A stretch of DNA of 34,474 nucleotides from Verrucomicrobiota bacterium (GTDB lineage: Bacteria > Verrucomicrobiota > Verrucomicrobiia > Opitutales > Opitutaceae): contig VHCI01000024.1 of NCBI GenBank assembly GCA_016871775.1, positions 1-34,474 on the forward strand, given 5' to 3'. Below the pieces are notes generated by a model, which ran no database searches, was not told the DNA's origin, and worked only from the letters and a program-made list of their open reading frames with translations. A program made the position numbers and the translations under genes. This document shows, in pieces, positions 9,208-17,649 of this stretch. Positions within the stretch are counted from its first letter, which is position 1, and every line of letters begins with the position of its first letter.

Positions 9208-10041
9208 TCAGGCGGGTCGCCCGCCGCCCGCGGCCGGGCGCCGGCTGCGCAGGATCAGGAAGCCCCCGGCGAGGACGAGGAAGAGGGAATAGAACGTGCC
9301 GCGGCTCAGGCCGAGGAGCAGCGGGGCATCGGGCTCGCGGAATCGTTCCCCGATGATCCGCGCGAGGGCGTAGCCGAGCAGGAATTCCCCGCTCAGCCGG
9401 CCGGGGCCGAGGGTTTCGGGCCGCCCCCGCCAGAAACGCCACTGGAGGTACAGGAACAGCAGCAGCCCCTCGAGCGCGGCCTGGTAGAGCTGAGAGGGGT
9501 GGCGCGGAAACGGGCGCAGTAGCTGCCGGTCGAACTCGTTGCCGGGGAAGATCACCGCCCACGGCACGTGGCTGATCCGGCCAACCAGCTCGCCGTTGAT
9601 GAAATTCGCGATCCGGCCGAGGCAGAGTCCGGCGGGTACGGTCGTGACGACGAGGTCGGCCACGCCGAGCAGCGGGCCGCGGTGCCGCCGGCTCCACCAT
9701 ACGAGCGCGAGGAGCACGCCGACGAAGGCGCCGTGGCTCGCCATCCCACCCTCCCAGAGTCGGAGCAGGTCGGCCGGGCTATGACGCAGCACCTCGGGCC
9801 GGTAGAGCACGAAGTACCCCAAGCGCCCGCCCAGCAGCACGCCGAGCACGAGGGCGGTGATCAGGTCGGAGATGGCCCCGGGGCCGTAGGGGGAGCGACC
9901 GCAGCGATGGTACAGGAGCAGCAGGCCGGCGGCGGCCGCGAAGCCGAGCAGGTAGGCGAGCCCGTAGTAGCGGACTCCGAAGTGCTCCGAGAACCGGATC
10001 AGGAACGGATCCAGGTTGTGGACCCAGTACGCGAGCGGCAT
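9208..10041 (-). CDS. lgt: Prolipoprotein diacylglyceryl transferase
   Basis: Lgt transfers diacylglyceryl from phosphatidylglycerol to the lipobox cysteine of prolipoproteins in the inner membrane. The 277-residue product has about seven membrane segments. The family's key residues fall at nearly the same numbers as in the E. coli enzyme: Tyr26, His103 in GGMASHGAF, and Arg143/Asn146/Gly154 in GRIANFINGELVGR. HPSQLYQAALEG follows. The ATG at 10041 gives a normal periplasmic N-terminus (MPLAYWVHNLDPFLIRF), while the frame upstream is low in credibility. It would serve lipoproteins such as the M48 peptidase nearby. The 70-base gap to the upstream exporter gene allows cotranscription. Confidence 0.97.
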   Translation of the reverse strand: MPLAYWVHNLDPFLIRFSEHFGVRYYGLAYLLGFAAAAGLLLLYHRCGRSPYGPGAISDLITALVLGVLLGGRLGYFVLYRPEVLRHSPADLLRLWEGGMASHGAFVGVLLALVWWSRRHRGPLLGVADLVVTTVPAGLCLGRIANFINGELVGRISHVPWAVIFPGNEFDRQLLRPFPRHPSQLYQAALEGLLLFLYLQWRFWRGRPETLGPGRLSGEFLLGYALARIIGERFREPDAPLLLGLSRGTFYSLFLVLAGGFLILRSRRPAAGGGRPA

Positions 10042-10111
10042 CCCGTCATCTGGGCCCGGGCGCGCGGGCGAGGCGATGCGAAAACGAGGCCCGGTGCGGG
10101 AGGCTCGAGGC

Positions 10112-11398
10112 TCAACGGAGCACGGGCGCCGCGAACCAGACGCCGCCGAAGAGCAGCCAGGCGAGCAGCAGGGTCCAGACCACGTTGAAGGCCTGCCCCC
10201 CGAGGAAGGCGACGGCGGGCCGGCCCCCGCCAAGCCCCACCAGGTCGCGGAAGCGGGATTCCAGGCCGATGGACACGAACGCGAGCGCGAACCACGCGTT
10301 GCGCAGGCCGGACAGCGCGCCCTTCGCCTCCTTCACCCGCGCCGGCTCCAGCAGGAACGAGAAGACCAGCGAGGCGGCGATGAACCCGAGCAGGAACTTG
10401 GGAAACCGCTCCCAGATGATGGACACCCCCACCCTCGGGTTCGCCCCGTCCGCCTGACCGCGCAGGCTCCACCACACGGAGAGAAAAAACGCGGCGACGC
10501 CGAGCAGCACGTTCTGCGAGAACTTCACGATGACGCCCACCTTCATCGCCGGCTCGCTGATCAGGGCGCCCGCCGCCACCACGGAGCCGCTCGTGTCGAG
10601 GGTGCCGCCCAGCCAGGCCCCCGCCACCAGTTCGTCCATCCCCCAGTGCTTCGCCGCCCAGGGCATCAGCACCATCATCGGCACCGCGCAGAGCAGCACA
10701 AGGGTGGTGATGTAGGAAAGCTTCCGCCGGTCGCCCTGGATCGCCCCGCAGGCCGCGATCGCGGCGGAGACCCCGCAGATGGAAACGGCGGTCGACAACA
10801 TCGCCGCGAACTCGTCGTCCACCCGCAATCGTCGCGCCAGCCAGAACGCGAACGCCCACACCGCGGCCACCACCAGCACCGCCTGCACTAACCCGAGCGC
10901 CCCCGCCTGCAGGATTTCCTGGAACAGCAGGGAGGAGCCCAGGATTACGAGCCCCGTCTTGATGTAAAACTCGGTCCGGACCGCCGGTGAGAGCCACTTG
11001 GGGACGCCGACGGTATTGCTCACCAAGAGCCCGAGGAGCAGGCTGAAGATGACGTGCTCGAGCCCCAGCGCCTCGATCGCGGCGTGCCCCGCGAAGACCT
11101 GCGCGGCCATCGCCAGGCCGAACACCGCGGCGAAGCCGGGCAGGAGCCGGCGGTAGGTGAGGCCGGTGCCGGTCAAGGCGATCGCGGTGCAGCCCAGCAG
11201 CAGGGCACCCAGCGTCGCGAGCTTCAGGAGATTCGCCTCGGCCAGCAGTTTCTCCGCACCGGCGGCCCCGCCCCACTTGAGCAACGGCAAGGCCGGGCGC
11301 CACAGCAGCGCGACGACGGCGAGGAGCGCGCCGCCGGTGACGACGGCCAGCCAGTCCTCGTTCGCCCACCAGGGGCGGCGGTTGGGGAAGGCGGACAT
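10112..11398 (-). CDS. YeiH/PF03601-family putative sulfate exporter
   Basis: This 428-residue polytopic protein has about ten hydrophobic helices and the family's recognisable blocks: IFSLLLGLLVSNTVGVP, KTGLVILGSSLLFQEIL, STAVSICGVSAAIAACGAI and KFSQNVLLGVAAF. The family is named putative sulfate exporter. Experimental evidence for substrate is thin, so this is a family-level call. The start codon lies only 4 bases beyond the stop of the HEAT/F5-8C gene, so translation is probably coupled. That links a putative anion exporter to an exported carbohydrate-type accessory protein. It is somewhat longer than E. coli YeiH, with an N-terminal Trp-rich cytoplasmic extension (RRPWWANEDW). Confidence 0.88.
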   Translation of the reverse strand: MSAFPNRRPWWANEDWLAVVTGGALLAVVALLWRPALPLLKWGGAAGAEKLLAEANLLKLATLGALLLGCTAIALTGTGLTYRRLLPGFAAVFGLAMAAQVFAGHAAIEALGLEHVIFSLLLGLLVSNTVGVPKWLSPAVRTEFYIKTGLVILGSSLLFQEILQAGALGLVQAVLVVAAVWAFAFWLARRLRVDDEFAAMLSTAVSICGVSAAIAACGAIQGDRRKLSYITTLVLLCAVPMMVLMPWAAKHWGMDELVAGAWLGGTLDTSGSVVAAGALISEPAMKVGVIVKFSQNVLLGVAAFFLSVWWSLRGQADGANPRVGVSIIWERFPKFLLGFIAASLVFSFLLEPARVKEAKGALSGLRNAWFALAFVSIGLESRFRDLVGLGGGRPAVAFLGGQAFNVVWTLLLAWLLFGGVWFAAPVLR

Positions 11399-11402
11399 CC
11401 CG

Positions 11403-13685
11403 TCAGTCCACCAGCACCTCGCAGATGGTCCACGGGGTCTCCGCCCGGGCCGCGACGTTGCGCACGATCACGTAGCGCCCGCGGGTGCCCGAGGGAAACT
11501 TCAGCACCGTGCGGTTACGCTGACCCTTGCCGGAAAGCACGATCGGACCGGGGACGGCGGGATCGTTGGTGACGTGGACCTCGTACTGCTCCGGGAATTC
11601 CGCCGCCCGCCCGGATTGGTCGAACGTCAGCTCGCGCAGCGGCCGAGCGACGCCGAAATCGAGCTCAAGCCATTCCTCTCCCAGCGCTTGCGTGCTCCAC
11701 CGGGTGTTGGTTTTGCCGTCGAACAGGTTGCCAAGGCCGGAGCCCTCAGAGGCGCGGGCGCGGGGGCGACCGGCGAGATTGGCCTTGACCGCCTCGGTTA
11801 CGTAGGCGGCCTCCGCGCCAAGGAACGGATCGGAGCGCAGTCCCTCTGCGTACTTGAGGGCGGTGGGGTCGTTCGCGCGCGCCAGCACGTGCAGCAACTG
11901 CAGGTCATCCTCCTTGGAGCCCGCCTCCATAAAGCGGCAGAACAACGCCGTGGTGCCGGGAGTCCACGCGGTGCGATCCCGTTCCAACGCTTGGCGGCCG
12001 GCCGCCACGGCGGCGGCCCGGATCTCCGGGGTGCGCGCGTTCTCGGCCGCGGCGGCGAGCCCCGCCAGATTGTTGGTGTCGGTCCAACGTCCTAGCGTCT
12101 CGACCGCCGCATTCGCCAGGGTCGCATCTGCGGCCGCCGCGAGGCGTCCCGCGACGGCCGCGGCTTCGGGCGTTCCCAGCCTGACGAGGGCAGGCAGCAG
12201 GCGCTGCGCGACGTCCGGTGGGGTCTGTTCCAGCCGGGCGAAGAAGGTGCCGGCGAGCCCCGGATCCGCCCGGTGGCGCTGGAGGAGCGTGACCACGGCG
12301 CGCAGGGTGCGGCCCTGTTCCGCCTCGTCCCGGGCCTGCGCGGCCCAGTCGGTGAGCAGGGCGAGGTCCGTCAGCGGGCCGATGTCGCCGAGGGCGGCGG
12401 CGGCGACCCCGCGGATCGCCGCAGACGGGTCGGCGCGGAGCTGCCGGAGCACGGTCAGACCTTCGGTCTGACGGCGCAGGGCGAATTGCTCCAGGCAGGC
12501 GAGTCGCCGCGGCTCGGGCCCGCGTTCGGCGCCTTCCAGCAGGATCGCGGCGACCTCCGCGCCCTTCAGGCGGCTGAGGCTTTGCCGCGCCTCCCGCAGG
12601 CTCGGAGCGAGTTCGAGGAGCTTGTCGACGACGGCGCGGGAACCGGGCAACGAGCCCAGCGCGCTGACCGCCTCCGTGCGCACTTCCGCGTCCGCGTGGC
12701 CCGTGGCCGCGAGCACCGCAGGGACGGCGTCGGCGAGTTCCGAGCGTCCGAGCGCAGCGACGGCCCCGGCCGCCGTCACCGGATCTAAGTGCGGCAGCAG
12801 CGGCGCGACCGCCAGAAGGTGGGTGGCGTCGCGACGGTCCGCGAGCGCTTCGATGGCCGCCGCGCGGCGGGGCGCGACGGGGCCAATCAGCGCCTCGCGG
12901 ATGCGTTCCGGAGCGAGGGCGGGCTCGCGATCGAGCAGGAGCCGGAACGCGCCGGTGCGAACCGGCACGGGCAACTGAGTGTCGTCCTCGAGCGCCCTCA
13001 GTAGGGGGAGGGCCTCTGTCGCCGGTAGGTGTGTGGCCGCTTCCAAGCGGGCCGCGCCGATGATGGCGAGCGGCACCGTGCCGGCGCCGCGCAGCGCGGC
13101 CTCCGCGGCCGCGGTTCCGATCCGGCCCAAGGCGGTCGCCGCGGCCTTCACCGTCGCGAGATCGGCGTCCGCGAGGAGCAAGGCGAGCGCGTTAACCGCC
13201 CCCGCATCGCGGCGGCGCCCCAGGGAATCTATGAGGCCGAGGCGCAGGTGACCGGTCGTTTTCGTCAGGGCGTCGAGCAACAGGCGCTCCGCCGCCGGGC
13301 CGGGAACCACTTCCAGCAGTTGGCGGGCGAGATCGGTGTCCCGGTCCTCCGTGAGCATTGCCGCGAGGGTCCGGGCGGTCGCGGGCCGCAACGGGCCCCC
13401 GGGGCCGCTGGCCAGGACGAGGGCAAGACGCTGGGAGGCGGCCTGGCGGGCGGCGAAGGTCGGGGCGGGCTGGCGGAGCAGGGCGACGAGGCGGTCCTCG
13501 AGTGCGGCGAGTTTCCGGGCGTTCCGCCCGGCTTCGCGCACCTCCCGGTCCAGCGCCTCGAGGGCGGACTGGTCGCCGGAGTAGGTGAGGGACTCCAGCG
13601 CGGCGGCGGCTGGTTCGGCGCCGGCGGTGGGGATGCCGTATAGGCCCAGCAGGGCAAGGAGCGTCAGGAAGGAAGAGGCGCGCAT
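11403..13685 (-). CDS. Secreted HEAT-repeat protein with C-terminal F5/8 type C (discoidin-like) domain
   Basis: The 760-residue product begins with a Sec signal peptide (MRASSFLTLLALLGLYGIPTAGA). A long Ala/Leu-rich array of helical repeats of about 30-40 residues follows, of HEAT/PBS type, with units such as AVNALALLLADADLATVKAAATALGRIG and VPAVLAATGHADAEVRTEAVSALG. From about residue 645 a beta-rich domain starts with LFDGKTNTRWSTQALGEEWLELDFG and runs to the C-terminus. This is the hallmark of F5/8 type C carbohydrate- or ligand-binding domains. It probably acts in the periplasm or at the cell surface as a binding scaffold. The start at 13685 is supported by the signal peptide. It lies 17 bases from the upstream oxidoreductase and 4 bases from the downstream exporter. 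Confidence 0.85.
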   Translation of the reverse strand: MRASSFLTLLALLGLYGIPTAGAEPAAAALESLTYSGDQSALEALDREVREAGRNARKLAALEDRLVALLRQPAPTFAARQAASQRLALVLASGPGGPLRPATARTLAAMLTEDRDTDLARQLLEVVPGPAAERLLLDALTKTTGHLRLGLIDSLGRRRDAGAVNALALLLADADLATVKAAATALGRIGTAAAEAALRGAGTVPLAIIGAARLEAATHLPATEALPLLRALEDDTQLPVPVRTGAFRLLLDREPALAPERIREALIGPVAPRRAAAIEALADRRDATHLLAVAPLLPHLDPVTAAGAVAALGRSELADAVPAVLAATGHADAEVRTEAVSALGSLPGSRAVVDKLLELAPSLREARQSLSRLKGAEVAAILLEGAERGPEPRRLACLEQFALRRQTEGLTVLRQLRADPSAAIRGVAAAALGDIGPLTDLALLTDWAAQARDEAEQGRTLRAVVTLLQRHRADPGLAGTFFARLEQTPPDVAQRLLPALVRLGTPEAAAVAGRLAAAADATLANAAVETLGRWTDTNNLAGLAAAAENARTPEIRAAAVAAGRQALERDRTAWTPGTTALFCRFMEAGSKEDDLQLLHVLARANDPTALKYAEGLRSDPFLGAEAAYVTEAVKANLAGRPRARASEGSGLGNLFDGKTNTRWSTQALGEEWLELDFGVARPLRELTFDQSGRAAEFPEQYEVHVTNDPAVPGPIVLSGKGQRNRTVLKFPSGTRGRYVIVRNVAARAETPWTICEVLVD

Positions 13686-13702
13686 AGTGGGAGCTGGGCT
13701 TT

Positions 13703-14971
13703 TTAAAGGGCGTAACCAGCGCGGCGGGGGCGATCGAGAAGCGTGTTGGCGGCGGGGTCGTTGGGCACGGCCTCGGCGCTGGGGTCCCAGCGGACGGGGC
13801 GGCCGAGCTGGGCCGCGATCACATTCAGGTGGCAGACGGTCGCGCTGCGGTGCCCGATCTCGACGTCGGCGATCGGCCGCTGGCGGGTGCGCACGCACCG
13901 GAAGAAGTCGAGGTGATGGTGGTCGCTCGCGTAGAGGTGCACATCCTCGCCGCGCAGCGGCTGCGCGGCCAGTGCAGGGGGGATCGTCTCTAGGAAGTCG
14001 TCGCGCGAGACCCACACGGTTCCCTCAGTGCCCTGGAACTCGATCATCGACTTCTGGAGGTTGTCGTCGCGCTCGACTCGGATGCCGTTGGCGTAGACGT
14101 GCGTCTGGAAGCGGCAGCCCTCGTAGCCCTTGGGGATAAACTCGACGGGCCCGGAGTGGTCCATCCCGAGCGCGTTCTGGATGATATCGAAGTGGTGGGC
14201 GCCCCAGTCTCCGTTCTTGCGGCCGCCGTACTCGAGGAAGCAGCGCCAGCCGCCGCCATAGTCGCCCTTGACGCGCCGCTCATTGTACGGGCGCCACGGG
14301 GTGGGGCCGAGCCAGCGGTCGTAGTCGAAGCCCGTGGGGACGGGCTCCTCCGGCAGGGGCAGGGCTGGCGGGAACTGGCCGAGGCGGGTGCGCACCCGTT
14401 TGATCTGGCCGATCCAACCGTTGCGGACGATCTCCGCGGCCTTGCGGAAGGACTTATTCGAACGCTGCTGGGTGCCCGTCTGCAGGATGCGCCCGTGGCG
14501 CCGGGCGAGGTCGGTGAGGACGCGCCCCTCGCGCACCGTGAGCGTCAGCGGCTTCTCGCAGTAGACATCCTTGCCCGCCCGCAGCGCGGCGGCGGACACG
14601 GCGGCGTGCCAGTGGTCCGGCGTGCACACGAACACGACGTCGATCCCCGGGTGGGCGAGCAGTTCCTCGTGGGTGCCGTAGACGGCGACGCTGCCCTTGG
14701 CCTCCGCCCCGTAGGCCGTCTCGATGCGGGCGCGCACCTTCTCGGCCTTCGCGCGGTTGACGTCGCAGGTGGCGAGGATCCGGCAGTCGTCGGTCAGGCC
14801 TAGCAGGGTGCCGAGGTGGCTGGAGCAGATGAGGCCGTTGCCGACGAGGCCCACGCCCAGCCGGTTGGAGGGTGCCGCGGCCCCGAACAGCCTCCGGGGG
14901 AGCAGCAGCGGGGCGACGCCGGAGGCGAGCGCGGACTTTAGGAGGGTGCGACGGGAGCGCGCGGGGAACAT
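13703..14971 (-). CDS. Gfo/Idh/MocA-family oxidoreductase, Tat-exported
   Basis: The 422-residue protein starts with a twin-arginine signal (SRRTLLKSALASG, Arg7-Arg8) that ends near LFGAAAP. A Rossmann fold follows with GLVGNGLI (about 41-48), CDVNRAKAEKVRAR, CTPDHWHAAV and the lysine-containing EKPLT motif (Lys140). The C-terminal domain has GDWGAHHFDIIQNAL, typical of exported verrucomicrobial and planctomycete members. These bind NAD(P) tightly and act on sugars or cyclitols, but the substrate here is unknown. The ATG at 14971 gives the best Tat signal; an in-frame start at 15007 adds 12 residues. It heads the minus-strand train and is divergent from the DUF1549/1553 gene over about 125 bases. 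Confidence 0.92.
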   Translation of the reverse strand: MFPARSRRTLLKSALASGVAPLLLPRRLFGAAAPSNRLGVGLVGNGLICSSHLGTLLGLTDDCRILATCDVNRAKAEKVRARIETAYGAEAKGSVAVYGTHEELLAHPGIDVVFVCTPDHWHAAVSAAALRAGKDVYCEKPLTLTVREGRVLTDLARRHGRILQTGTQQRSNKSFRKAAEIVRNGWIGQIKRVRTRLGQFPPALPLPEEPVPTGFDYDRWLGPTPWRPYNERRVKGDYGGGWRCFLEYGGRKNGDWGAHHFDIIQNALGMDHSGPVEFIPKGYEGCRFQTHVYANGIRVERDDNLQKSMIEFQGTEGTVWVSRDDFLETIPPALAAQPLRGEDVHLYASDHHHLDFFRCVRTRQRPIADVEIGHRSATVCHLNVIAAQLGRPVRWDPSAEAVPNDPAANTLLDRPRRAGYAL

Positions 14972-15096
14972 AAAGGAGCGGCGGCGGGTAAGAGCGCGGA
15001 GCTTCACCGCGCTTTGGAATGGTGCCGAGCCGATTCTGCGCGACGCGTACCGGGTGAGTTTGACTCCGGGCCAGTGGGCGCCTGACTTTCAGGCTC

Positions 15097-17649
15097 ATGT
15101 TGCTTCGCCGTCCCCGCGCGCTTCGCTGGCTGCACGCCCTGCTCGGCGCGGCCTCGCCTGCAGTAGCCGCGGAGCCGATCGATTTTAACCGGCAAATCCG
15201 TCCGATTCTTGCGGACGCCTGCTTCCATTGCCACGGCCCCGACGCCGCGTCGCGCGAGGCCAAGCTCCGCCTCGACGAGCGGGAGGGACTTTACCGGGTC
15301 CGCGAGGGCGTCGCGGTCGTGGTCCCAGGCAAACCGGAAGAGAGTGAACTCCTCCACCGGATTGTCAGCCCGCACGAGGACGAGGTGATGCCGCCTCCGC
15401 GGGCCGCCCGCCAACTCAAGCTCGAGGAGAAGGATCTGCTCCGTCGCTGGGTCGCCGCGGGGGCGCCGTGGGATCGCCATTGGTCGTTCACGCCGCCCGT
15501 CGCGTCGGCCGTGCCGGAGGTGCCGGAACGCCGGGGTTGGCGGTCGACGCCGCAGGTTCGCAACCCGGTGGACGCATTTGTGGTCGCGCGCCTGCAGCGC
15601 GAGGGCCTCACGCCCTCCCCGGAGGCGCCGCGCGCCGCCCTTCTGCGCCGGGTCAGCCTCGACCTCACCGGCCTGCCCCCCGCGCCGGAGGAGGTGGACG
15701 CCTTCCTGGCGGATTCGCGGCCCGACGCCTACGAGCTTCAGGTGGACCGCCTGCTCGCCTCGCCCCGCTACGGGGAGCGCTGGGCCTGGGACTGGCTGGA
15801 CGCGGCGCGCTACGCGGATACGAACGGTTTCCAAGGGGATCCGGAGCGCACGATGTGGCCGTGGCGGGACTGGGTCGTGAACGCGCTGAACACGAACCAG
15901 CCCTTCGACTGTTTTTCGATCGAGCAGCTGGCGGGCGACCTGCTGCCGGGGGCGACGCGCGAGCAGAAGATCGCAAGCGGCTTCCACCGGAACAATATGT
16001 TCAACGGCGAGGGCGGACGCATCCCGGAGGAGACCCGGGTGGAGAACGTCTTCGACCGGGTCGAGACCACCGGGGCCATCTGGATGGGCCTCACGCTATC
16101 CTGCGCCCGGTGCCACGACCACAAGTATGACCCCGTCACGCAGGGCGACTACTACGCGCTCTACGATATCTTCAATCAGATGTCCGAGCAGGGCCGGGCG
16201 GCGGGTGGCCGCAGTGGAGCGATCGCGCCGGTCATCGACCTGTCGACGCCGGCTGAGGCGGAGGCGGTGCGGAAGGCGCAGGCCGCGATCGACGCGCTGG
16301 TGCCGGAGATTGAGCGCTTCGAGCTGGCGAAGTTCCCGCGGCCCGAGGGCAAGCCGGTCATCGATTCCCCCGCGGCGCAGCGGCTCCCCGGCAACCTGCC
16401 TGCCACCCACGCCCGCACCGAGGTGCGGCAGCGCGGCCTCGACGGCCTGCTCGAGGCGCTGCCGTTTTTCCGCGACACCGAGCCGGACCCGGCCTACGTG
16501 AAGCTGCTGCAGCGGCACATCGCGGCTATCCGCGCCCGCGACCGGGCGAACGACAACATCACCCGGGTGATGATAATGGACCAACGGGGGGAGCTGCGGG
16601 ACACCTTCATCCTCAATCGCGGGAGTTACGAGGCGAAGACGGAAACCCGCGCCTTCGGGGCCGTGCCCGCGCTGTTCCGCGCCGCCGGGCCCGAGCCGGG
16701 TCCGGCCAACCGCCTCAACCGCCTCGACTTCGCGCGTTGGCTCGTCTCGCCGGGGAATCCGCTCGCCGCCCGCACGTCCGTGAACCGCGCGTGGCAGGCC
16801 TTCTTCGGCCACGGCTTCGTCAAGACCGCGGAGGACTTCGGCGTGCAGGGCGATCCGCCGTCCCATCCGGAACTGCTGGACTGGCTCGCGGCCGACTTCG
16901 TGGCCCACGGCTGGGACGTGAAGCGTTTGCACCGGCAGATTGTGACCAGCGCCACCTATCGCCAGTCCTCGCGCGGGAGCGCCGCGCTGCGGGAGCGGGA
17001 TCCGGAGAACCGGCTCCTCGCGCGGGGGCCGCGGCACCGGATGCCCTCGTGGATGATCCGCGACCAGGCGCTCGCCGCGGCCGGATTGGTAAATCTCGCC
17101 CTCGGGGGGCCCTCCGTGCGGCCCTACCAACCGGCGGGCATCTGGGAGGAGGCCACCTTCGGCAAGAAGACCTACGTGGAGGACCAAGGCGACGCCCTGC
17201 ACCGGCGCAGCCTCTACGTTTTCTGGCGGCGGATCGTGGGCCCGACGACTTTTTTCGACGCTGGCGCGAGGCAGGTCTGCACGCTCAAGGTGCCGATCAC
17301 CAATACGCCCCTGCACGCGCTGGTCACGCTCAACGATCCCGCGTTTGTCGAGGCCGCGCGCGTGATGGCGCAGCGGGTCCTCGCCGGTGCGGCGGGCGAT
17401 TCGGCGCGGCTGCGGTTCGCCTTCCGGCTGGTGACTGCCCGGTCCCCCTCCGCGGCCGAGGAGGGGGTCTTGTCCGCGCGGCTCTCCCGCTTGCGGGCGA
17501 ATTTCGCGCGGGACGGCGAGGCCGCCCGCCTGCTTTCCGCCGCCGGCGCCTCGCCGCGCCCGGCCGGCCTCGCCGCGAGCGAGCACGCCGCGTGGACCGC
17601 GCTCTGTTCCCTGTTGCTCAACCTCGACGAAACCCTGTGCAAGGAATGA
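15097..17649 (+). CDS. PSCyt1 / DUF1549 / DUF1553 (planctomycete-type cytochrome) protein
   Basis: This 850-residue secreted protein has an N-terminal export signal and a planctomycete-type cytochrome c domain with a CxxCH haem motif at Cys42-Cys45-His46 (ACFHCHGPDA). The DUF1549 domain follows (NPVDAFVVARLQREGLTPSP, LTGLPPAPEEVDAFL), with a second CxxCH at Cys336-Cys339-His340 (LSCARCHDHKYDP). The DUF1553 domain (FARWLVSPGNPLAARTSVNR) occupies roughly residues 545-840. This architecture is abundant in Planctomycetota and Verrucomicrobiota. It is often linked by context to polysaccharide catabolism, but its biochemical role is not settled. The TGA overlaps the ATG of the DUF1501 gene by 4 bases. 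Confidence 0.95.
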   Translation: MLLRRPRALRWLHALLGAASPAVAAEPIDFNRQIRPILADACFHCHGPDAASREAKLRLDEREGLYRVREGVAVVVPGKPEESELLHRIVSPHEDEVMPPPRAARQLKLEEKDLLRRWVAAGAPWDRHWSFTPPVASAVPEVPERRGWRSTPQVRNPVDAFVVARLQREGLTPSPEAPRAALLRRVSLDLTGLPPAPEEVDAFLADSRPDAYELQVDRLLASPRYGERWAWDWLDAARYADTNGFQGDPERTMWPWRDWVVNALNTNQPFDCFSIEQLAGDLLPGATREQKIASGFHRNNMFNGEGGRIPEETRVENVFDRVETTGAIWMGLTLSCARCHDHKYDPVTQGDYYALYDIFNQMSEQGRAAGGRSGAIAPVIDLSTPAEAEAVRKAQAAIDALVPEIERFELAKFPRPEGKPVIDSPAAQRLPGNLPATHARTEVRQRGLDGLLEALPFFRDTEPDPAYVKLLQRHIAAIRARDRANDNITRVMIMDQRGELRDTFILNRGSYEAKTETRAFGAVPALFRAAGPEPGPANRLNRLDFARWLVSPGNPLAARTSVNRAWQAFFGHGFVKTAEDFGVQGDPPSHPELLDWLAADFVAHGWDVKRLHRQIVTSATYRQSSRGSAALRERDPENRLLARGPRHRMPSWMIRDQALAAAGLVNLALGGPSVRPYQPAGIWEEATFGKKTYVEDQGDALHRRSLYVFWRRIVGPTTFFDAGARQVCTLKVPITNTPLHALVTLNDPAFVEAARVMAQRVLAGAAGDSARLRFAFRLVTARSPSAAEEGVLSARLSRLRANFARDGEAARLLSAAGASPRPAGLAASEHAAWTALCSLLLNLDETLCKE

